In this document: positions 58,875 to 64,000 of the stretch, one piece after another | How positions within the stretch are numbered: position 1 is the first letter of the stretch | How the letters are laid out: each line of letters starts with the position of its first letter | Assembly: GCA_963752045.1 (NCBI GenBank) | Contig: CAVVWN010000008.1 | Coordinates: 372,001 to 436,000 of the forward strand | Length of the DNA: 64,000 nucleotides | Source: DATKDF01 sp963752045 | GTDB taxonomy: Bacteria > Acidobacteriota > Vicinamibacteria > Vicinamibacterales > SCN-69-37 | Reading direction: 5' to 3' | Program-made: the position numbers and the translations under genes | Notes under the pieces: generated by a model | Database searches by the model: none | Seen by the model: only the letters and a program-made list of their open reading frames with translations | Told to the model about the DNA's origin: nothing

Positions 58875-59708
58875 TCAGAGGCGGGTGCCGCACAACCGGC
58901 AGAACGACGCGTCGCCGGCATGGTCGCCAGCGCCGCACCCGGGGCAGACCACGCGTCTCCCCCGGCCGCCCCGCGCGAGCTCGACCGTGACGATGCCGGT
59001 CGGGACGGCGACGATGGCGTAACCGAGGAGCATGATGACGGACGCGAGCGCCTGGCCGGCCGGGGTTTCGGGCGCGATGTCGCCGTACCCGACGGTCGTA
59101 ATCGTGACGATTGTCCAGTAGATCGACTGCGGAATGCTCGTGAAACCGTGCGTGCTGCCCTCGACGAGATACATCGCCGTGCCCAGGACGACGGCCAGCA
59201 CGAGCACCGTCGCGATGAACACGAAGAGTTTGCGGCGGCTGTTGAGGATGGCGACGAGCAGGATGTCGGCCTCGCCGATGTACTCGGCCAGCTTCAACAC
59301 ACGGAACACACGGAGCACGCGCAGGACGCGGATGACGAGCAGGTACTGACTGCCGGGAAGGAGCACGCTCAGGTACGTCGGCAGAATCGACAGAAAGTCG
59401 ACGAGGCCGAAGAAACTCCGTGCGTAGCGAACCGGACGCGGAGCCGAGAGGAGCCGCAGGGCGTACTCTGCGGTGAAGACGAGCGTGAACCCCCATTCAA
59501 GCAGGTACAGACCGCCGCCGTAGGCCTCGTGAACCGACGCGATCGAGTCGGCCATCACGGCGAGCACGCTCGCCGTGATCGTCACGATGAGCGCGACGTC
59601 GAAGGCCTTGCCGGCCCGCGTGTCGTGCCCGAAGATGACCGTATAGAGCGTCGAGCGCCAGGCTGGCCAGTTGGCGGGTGCCGGTTCGAGCGGGGATCGG
59701 GACTCCAC
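58875..59708 (-). CDS. voltage-gated-type K+ channel with C-terminal zinc ribbon
   Basis: 277 residues from GTG 59708, after a GGGAGG-type ribosome binding site. Six helices as in Kv channels: S1 about 37-55, S2 about 67-87, S4 around 125-140 with regularly spaced Arg (IRVLRVLRVFRVLKL), S5 about 160-182. The selectivity filter TTVGYGD is at 204-210, followed by S6 (ALASVIMLLGYAIVAVPTGIV). A short C-terminal tail carries CPGCG (255-259) and CRLCG (270-274), a four-Cys zinc ribbon not part of the channel fold. Likely a K+ channel; the ribbon may serve assembly or redox/metal sensing. Confidence 0.9.
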   Translation of the reverse strand: MESRSPLEPAPANWPAWRSTLYTVIFGHDTRAGKAFDVALIVTITASVLAVMADSIASVHEAYGGGLYLLEWGFTLVFTAEYALRLLSAPRPVRYARSFFGLVDFLSILPTYLSVLLPGSQYLLVIRVLRVLRVFRVLKLAEYIGEADILLVAILNSRRKLFVFIATVLVLAVVLGTAMYLVEGSTHGFTSIPQSIYWTIVTITTVGYGDIAPETPAGQALASVIMLLGYAIVAVPTGIVTVELARGGRGRRVVCPGCGAGDHAGDASFCRLCGTRL

Positions 59709-59793
59709 GGGGCGCCTCCCTCACGGCCGATTATCCTACGCGCCTGAAGCCTCCCGGCTGCCGGAAGGGGTGCAACCACGGCAGAATGGACTC

Positions 59794-60459
59794 ATGTTGC
59801 CCGCCAGGCCCCGGCCTGCGTCGGTGGACTGCCGGCCGCTGCCGTTCTTCGAGGAAGCGGATCTGGCCGCCGCCCAACGAGCCTTCCGCGATGCGGCGCC
59901 GATACACCTCGGCCAGAGCTGGCTTCCCGAGCCGGAGCCCGGCTTTGCGCCAGGCGTCGTCCGTACGGGTTGGCGGGGAGACACGCTGTACGTACTGGCC
60001 CGTCTGTTCGACACGGACATCGTCACCCGAGCCAGGGACCACAACGAGCGCTTCTGGGAGCTCGGTGACACGTTCGAGATCTTCCTGCAGCCGCTCCCCG
60101 GAGACTCCTACGTCGAGCTCCATGTCACGCCGAACAACCTCCGCCTGCAGCTGGGCTTCGACGCGCCTCCCGTGCCGGCGACGGACCCGGATCCGTTCGA
60201 GGCCGCGCTACTCGGGTCCGAAGTCTTTCGCTCGTGGACGTTCGTGGACGAGGGGGCGCGGGTGTGGCACGCGCTTGCAGCCGTGCCGTCAGCCTCGGTG
60301 GGCGGGCCGGCCCCGCTTGCAGGATCGAACTGGCGCTTCTCGTTCGGCCGCTACGACGCCGGCCGCGGACGTGACCCGATCATCTCGTCGTCATCGGCGC
60401 ACGCCGCGCCCCGTTTTCATCGTCCGCACGAGTGGGGCGAGCTTTGCGTGCGTCCGTGA
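59794..60459 (+). CDS. CBM9-like carbohydrate-binding/DOMON-type protein
   Basis: 221 residues from ATG 59794. No clear signal peptide, so it may be cytoplasmic or start further upstream. The body resembles carbohydrate-binding family 9-like domains: GWRGDTLYVLARLFDTDIVTRARDHNERFWELGDTFEIFLQP, in which the tryptophan-plus-DTFEIF segment is the hallmark, then YVELHVTPNN and WRFSFGRYD. Such domains bind sugars or act as heme/sugar DOMON modules; in Bacteroidetes and Acidobacteria they occur as single-domain proteins of unknown role. The -10-like cagaat lies six bases before the ATG. Confidence 0.75.
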   Translation: MLPARPRPASVDCRPLPFFEEADLAAAQRAFRDAAPIHLGQSWLPEPEPGFAPGVVRTGWRGDTLYVLARLFDTDIVTRARDHNERFWELGDTFEIFLQPLPGDSYVELHVTPNNLRLQLGFDAPPVPATDPDPFEAALLGSEVFRSWTFVDEGARVWHALAAVPSASVGGPAPLAGSNWRFSFGRYDAGRGRDPIISSSSAHAAPRFHRPHEWGELCVRP

Positions 60460-60491
60460 GTGCGGCCGTCGAGTAGAGTGTGGTCCCAACG

Positions 60492-61202
60492 ATGACACTC
60501 ATCGTTCTGATCTCGATCGTGTCGGCCGCAACGGCCGCCGTCGTGGGCTTCGGCATCGGGAGCCTGCTCACGCCGCTTCTGGCGCTGCGCTATGACATGC
60601 CCCTTGCCGTGGCGCTCGTGTCGGTACCCCATGCGGTGGCCACGGCGCTTCGATGCTGGCGGCTTCGCCGCGACATCAGCTGGCCCGTGCTGCTGCGGTT
60701 CGGTCTCCTGAGCGCAGTTGGCGGCCTCTCGGGCGGGTTGCTCTTCACGCGACTTGGCGGCCCGGCGCTTGCCTCGGCGCTCGGCGGTCTGCTCGTGCTG
60801 ACATCGATTGCCGGATTCACGGGCCTGGCCCGCCGATGGCATCCGCGCGGCGCCACGGTGTGGCTCGCCGGCGGCCTCTCCGGGTTCTTCGGCGGCCTGG
60901 CCGGCAATCAGGGCGGCCTTCGCGCCGCCGCGCTCTCGGCGTTCAACCTCTCACCGACGGCGTTTGTCGCCACGAGCACCGCAACCGGCCTGCTCGTGGA
61001 CGCGGCGCGCATGCCCTTCTACGTCTGGAGCCGGGGAGACGCCATGGCGGGTGAATCAACCGTGCTCCTGCTCATGACCGGCGGTGTCGTCGTCGGCACG
61101 CTGTTCGGCGAGTTGGTGCTGCGGCGCATCCCGCCGACCCTCTTTCGCCACGTCATCCACGCGACGGTCGGCGCGCTCGGCGTCTGGCTCCTGCTGCGCT
61201 GA
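60492..61202 (+). CDS. TSUP/TauE-SafE family permease
   Basis: 236 residues from ATG 60492; a GTG at 60480 is an alternative. Seven to eight hydrophobic helices. The two Gly-rich repeats (AAVVGFGIGSLLTPLLAL at the start and GGLSGFFGGLAGNQGGLRAAAL in the middle) are typical of TSUP proteins, which carry sulfite, sulfoacetate, thiosulfate or other organic anions. A TAGAGT box lies 12 bases before the ATG. It follows the CBM9-like gene and is convergent with a CarboxypepD_reg gene. Substrate unknown. Confidence 0.85.
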   Translation: MTLIVLISIVSAATAAVVGFGIGSLLTPLLALRYDMPLAVALVSVPHAVATALRCWRLRRDISWPVLLRFGLLSAVGGLSGGLLFTRLGGPALASALGGLLVLTSIAGFTGLARRWHPRGATVWLAGGLSGFFGGLAGNQGGLRAAALSAFNLSPTAFVATSTATGLLVDAARMPFYVWSRGDAMAGESTVLLLMTGGVVVGTLFGELVLRRIPPTLFRHVIHATVGALGVWLLLR

Positions 61203-61245
61203 CCTCTGCTACCCGCACCTGCCCGTTCGACGAATCACCGCCTGG

Positions 61246-63120
61246 TCAGCGTGCAATGCGAAGATCCTGCACCGTGCGTTGGCCGTCGATGATCGTGACC
61301 GGTATGGCCTGGGCGGCCATCTCTCCGAGGAAGGCCAGGTCTTCGAGGTCGGCGGGCTCGAGGTCGGTCAGTGCGGCGAGGAGGTACGACCCGCCCGGCA
61401 GGTCACGAATGCTGAACGCGCCGGCGGTGTCGGGACGCGTCGAAGCGATCCGCCGGGAGCCCGCACGCCAGAGCTCGCGGCCAGCAGGAAAGGCGACGAC
61501 GAAGTACTCCGGCGCCGGCAGCCCGGCAGCGCTCTGGAGCGTGCCGGTCAGCTCCGAATGCCGGTCGGTGAAGCGCAACACGACGCCGGACAGGTCCTCG
61601 CTTCGGACCTCGACCGCCTCGTCGAGCAGGTCCCGTCCTTCGTGGAGGGCCGATCTGAGCCACCATTGCTCGCCGATGTCCGGCGGGACGGTCGCCGTGA
61701 GCCCGTACCCGCCGGGCGCGAGTCCCCGGATGCTGAAGGCGCCATCGGGGCTCACGACCGATGGAGGAGCCGAGACGATCGCCGTGCCCATCATCGTCCC
61801 GCCGGAACTCGACGAGTAGCTGTCCCGGCCCGGCACGGAAGCTCGCACTCGCAGGGCCGACAGGTCCTCCGGCGCCGGGGAGCTGCCGTCGAACTGCACG
61901 CGACCCGAAAGCGTTGCTCCGGGCTCGAGCACGAGTGTGAGGCCGGTCACGTCGCCTCCCGCCACGTCGAACTCCGCGATGGCGAAGAGCGGTACCTCCG
62001 CCGGTGCGCCCGGAGGGGGCTGGTTCGGCGGCAGCCCGGCCCGGCCTCCGCCCGGCAGGCCACGCGACGCCGGGCTGCCGGCGCGCGCGTACAGGGTGTA
62101 GTGGCCTGGCGCCATGGAGGTGTACTTGAACCGGCCATCCGGCCCCGGCGGCGTCGCGAGGACGGGGCGCGTGCCCGTCGAGAAGGTGGGCGGCCCGTCC
62201 ACGTCGAGGCTGAGCTGCACGGTCGTGGCCGGCTGGCCGTCTGCGCGCACGACCGAACCTTCGACCGTGGCGACGCGCACCGGAACCAGGGTAAAGTCCA
62301 GCCCCGCGCGCTCGTCGCCCGCGGCGAGCGTCAGCCGCTCCGCGCTCGCGAACACCGGCACGCCCGGGTAGTAGGTGAGCGGATACCCGACCGTTTCGGC
62401 CGGCGGCGGGGGTGGCTCAGGACCGGCCGCAGTGCGCCGGCGCGCCGCGTCGAGCAGGGCGTCCACCTCGGCGTCGCGGCGCCGCCCGATGTCGCCGCTG
62501 CCCACGACATCGAATGTCGCCGCGAGCACGTACTCGCCCGGTGCGAGACCGTAGATCCTGTACATCCCGCGGTCATCGGTCCGGATCATGTCGGACCGCG
62601 GCGTCAACCCTGGCCCTCCCACAGACATCCTCGAGCCGGCCTTCAGCGCATAGACGTCGACACCAGCAAGCGGCGCTCCATCGTCGCCTCGAATCGTGCC
62701 CTCGACGACGGCGCCTCTCGGCATGCGGATCGTGATGTCGGCCTGCTCTCCCTCGGCGAGGATCAGCGGCGTGCCCGGACGCCCGGGCCTGCGCGCGCCG
62801 TAGTGCGAGTCGAGATATGCAGGTTTCATCGCGGCGATGTTGTATCGCCCTGCCGGCAGCGCGCCGATCGCGAAGCGTCCGTCGTCATCGGTGACCACGC
62901 TGCGGCCGCTCGAGAGACCACCGCCCTCGACCGTGACGATCGCACGCCGGAGGGGCGCAGCCGGATCAGTGTCGGTGACGACGGTGCCTGCGATGACGGC
63001 TGTGCCGACGGGATCGATGCCACGGTCGCGCGATTGCCGCGCCATTCCCGGAGCGCCGGACAGCGCTAGCGTCAGACCGATGGCGACGGCAACGGCTCGG
63101 CAATGGTCGAACCGCGTCAT
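61246..63120 (-). CDS. secreted CarboxypepD_reg repeat protein
   Basis: 624 residues with a signal peptide (VAVAIGLTLALSGAPGMA). CarboxypepD_reg units occur at about 40-120 (IAGTVVTDTDPAAPLRRAIV, DGRFAIGALPAGRYNI), 130-215 (VEGTIRGDDGAPLAGVDV, GMYRIYGLAPGEYVL) and 285-345; further beta-sandwich units follow. A Pro/Gly-rich loop near 360-370 (GLPGGGRAGLPPNQPPPG) separates the halves. The final module (RRIASTRPDTAGAFSIRDLP to TVQDLRIAR) is nearly the same as in the protein at 14998-16701. It overlaps the upstream gene by four bases, so the two are coupled. Confidence 0.85.
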   Translation of the reverse strand: MTRFDHCRAVAVAIGLTLALSGAPGMARQSRDRGIDPVGTAVIAGTVVTDTDPAAPLRRAIVTVEGGGLSSGRSVVTDDDGRFAIGALPAGRYNIAAMKPAYLDSHYGARRPGRPGTPLILAEGEQADITIRMPRGAVVEGTIRGDDGAPLAGVDVYALKAGSRMSVGGPGLTPRSDMIRTDDRGMYRIYGLAPGEYVLAATFDVVGSGDIGRRRDAEVDALLDAARRRTAAGPEPPPPPAETVGYPLTYYPGVPVFASAERLTLAAGDERAGLDFTLVPVRVATVEGSVVRADGQPATTVQLSLDVDGPPTFSTGTRPVLATPPGPDGRFKYTSMAPGHYTLYARAGSPASRGLPGGGRAGLPPNQPPPGAPAEVPLFAIAEFDVAGGDVTGLTLVLEPGATLSGRVQFDGSSPAPEDLSALRVRASVPGRDSYSSSSGGTMMGTAIVSAPPSVVSPDGAFSIRGLAPGGYGLTATVPPDIGEQWWLRSALHEGRDLLDEAVEVRSEDLSGVVLRFTDRHSELTGTLQSAAGLPAPEYFVVAFPAGRELWRAGSRRIASTRPDTAGAFSIRDLPGGSYLLAALTDLEPADLEDLAFLGEMAAQAIPVTIIDGQRTVQDLRIAR

Positions 63121-64000
63121 CGTGGCACCTCCACGGCCACCAGATCGCGTGTCACTGACTCACCCCAGTCGAGGCCGATCGACTCGGCCCACGCGACGGC
63201 CCGCTCGAAGAACGCCGGATCCCGCCAGTCCATCCGCCGGGCGTCAGCGAGCGCGACGACGTAGTACGCGCCGGCCGGAAGCCCACGCACCTGAAATCCT
63301 CCGAGGTTGTTCGTGATGGCGGAACGCACGCGAGGAGGGCTCATTCCGGCGAGCGACCAGAGGGTGCGATCGGTCGGAAAGAGCACCACGCGAGCACCCG
63401 TGGCCGGGCCGCCTTGTCCGTTCCGGACGGATCCGTCGAGGCGCGCCACCCTGTTGGTCACGGTGATCACGACGCCCTCGAAGGTGCTGGCCGCCGACGC
63501 ATCGACGGGCGCGTCGGTGTAGTCGCGCCCGTCGTGCACGATGCGCTTCACAATCCAGCTCGTCCCGACGCCGCTGCGCAGCAGGTACCTGCCGGGAAGC
63601 AGTCCCTCGAGCGCGAAGGACCGGTTGGGATCGTTACGATCGGCCGAGACGCGAGGCAGGCCGAGCCACGCACTCCCGTCGGCTGGCTCGGCGCGAACCT
63701 GAACACCGGGCAACTGCGCCGGCTTCTCCTGATTGGGATCCAGCTCGAACTCGACGCGGCCGGTCACCCGTGCGGTCGGGCGGAGGGTGAGCACGAGTCC
63801 GGTGAGGTTGGTCTCACCAACGGTGACCGTCATCCTGCCGGACATCGAGCGCTCACCGCCCAGCGTCGTGCGCGTGTAGGAAGTGCCGGGCGTACCCGAC
63901 GTGGCGTTGTTCGAGTAGGACCCGGTGCCGCTGACGCCGGGCGGACGGCCGATCATTGGCCCGAACGGCGTGAGCTGGCTGTATCGGTACTCGAACACGG
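63117..64000 (-). CDS. secreted CarboxypepD_reg repeat protein, C-terminal part (5' end outside window)
   Basis: About 293 residues visible; the frame is open to the window edge, so the N-terminus lies beyond. It includes the beta-sandwich unit VTGRVEFELDPNQEKPAQLPG, a WIVKRIVHDGRDYTDAPVD stretch also seen as W.MKRVLWRGRDVTDTPLD in the gene at 24101, DGSVRNGQGGPATGARVVLF and the family C-terminal module ending VTRDLVAVEVPR. The stop overlaps the ATG of the next gene (63117-63120). Its function is unknown. Confidence 0.82.
   Translation of the reverse strand, partial: VFEYRYSQLTPFGPMIGRPPGVSGTGSYSNNATSGTPGTSYTRTTLGGERSMSGRMTVTVGETNLTGLVLTLRPTARVTGRVEFELDPNQEKPAQLPGVQVRAEPADGSAWLGLPRVSADRNDPNRSFALEGLLPGRYLLRSGVGTSWIVKRIVHDGRDYTDAPVDASAASTFEGVVITVTNRVARLDGSVRNGQGGPATGARVVLFPTDRTLWSLAGMSPPRVRSAITNNLGGFQVRGLPAGAYYVVALADARRMDWRDPAFFERAVAWAESIGLDWGESVTRDLVAVEVPR

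Overview
The window looks like a chromosome segment from a high-GC Gram-negative bacterium of the Acidobacteriota, most likely the Vicinamibacteria lineage. The evidence is the gene content: an ADOP-type duplicated MacB-like permease, 'VWFA-related' secreted proteins, five large secreted proteins made of carboxypeptidase-regulatory-like (CarboxypepD_reg) repeats, an Oar-like TonB-dependent receptor with an N-terminal CarboxypepD_reg domain, and two Ser/Thr kinases fused to TolB/PD40-type propellers. This is inference; no rRNA or other phylogenetic marker was compared. I see no tRNA, rRNA, CRISPR array, prophage or intact transposase.

Layout. 1-8 kb: end of a gamma-glutamyltransferase, a secreted M20 peptidase, nadE, a membrane protein, an M1 peptidase and a DapB-like oxidoreductase. 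8-11.5 kb: a uroporphyrinogen-III methyltransferase/synthase fusion translationally coupled to two von Willebrand-A proteins. 11.6-14 kb: an FO-only ATP synthase operon (atpZ-atpI-atpB-atpE-atpF). 14-21 kb: an EamA transporter, a CarboxypepD_reg protein, tandem GT87-like membrane proteins and typA/bipA. 21-28 kb: a beta-lactamase-fold lipoprotein, a DUF819 membrane protein, two more CarboxypepD_reg proteins and a decayed ABC-2-like permease. 28-38 kb: a DsrE-like protein, the TonB-dependent receptor, then a tightly coupled set on the minus strand: a fused methyltransferase/EgtD-like enzyme, an ABC ATPase and a substrate-binding/permease fusion of the quaternary-amine family, preceded by a CFA-synthase-like methyltransferase. 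38-46 kb: an AraC remnant, a PQQ-type propeller, a small TA-like pair whose second member is a chimera with an ABC permease tail, a lipoprotein, a class III aminotransferase and PEP carboxylase. 46-50.5 kb: a minimal periplasmic nitrate reductase operon (napDAB) next to a Tat-exported DsrE-like protein. 50.5-64 kb: two convergent kinase-propeller genes, the ADOP permease, a K+ channel with a zinc ribbon, a CBM9-like protein, a TSUP permease and two more CarboxypepD_reg proteins, the last running off the window.

The most promising candidate for something new is 33.9-36.3 kb. A two-domain enzyme (class I methyltransferase plus EgtD-like betaine-forming methyltransferase) is coupled by 4-base overlaps to a quaternary-amine ABC importer. 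The EgtD half carries Gly where EgtD uses Glu to hold histidine, so the product may be a different betaine. Other notable signals are a repeated TAnnnT box 6-7 bases before start codons (leaderless transcription), several families of intergenic inverted repeats and short tandem repeats, and three decayed or chimeric genes.
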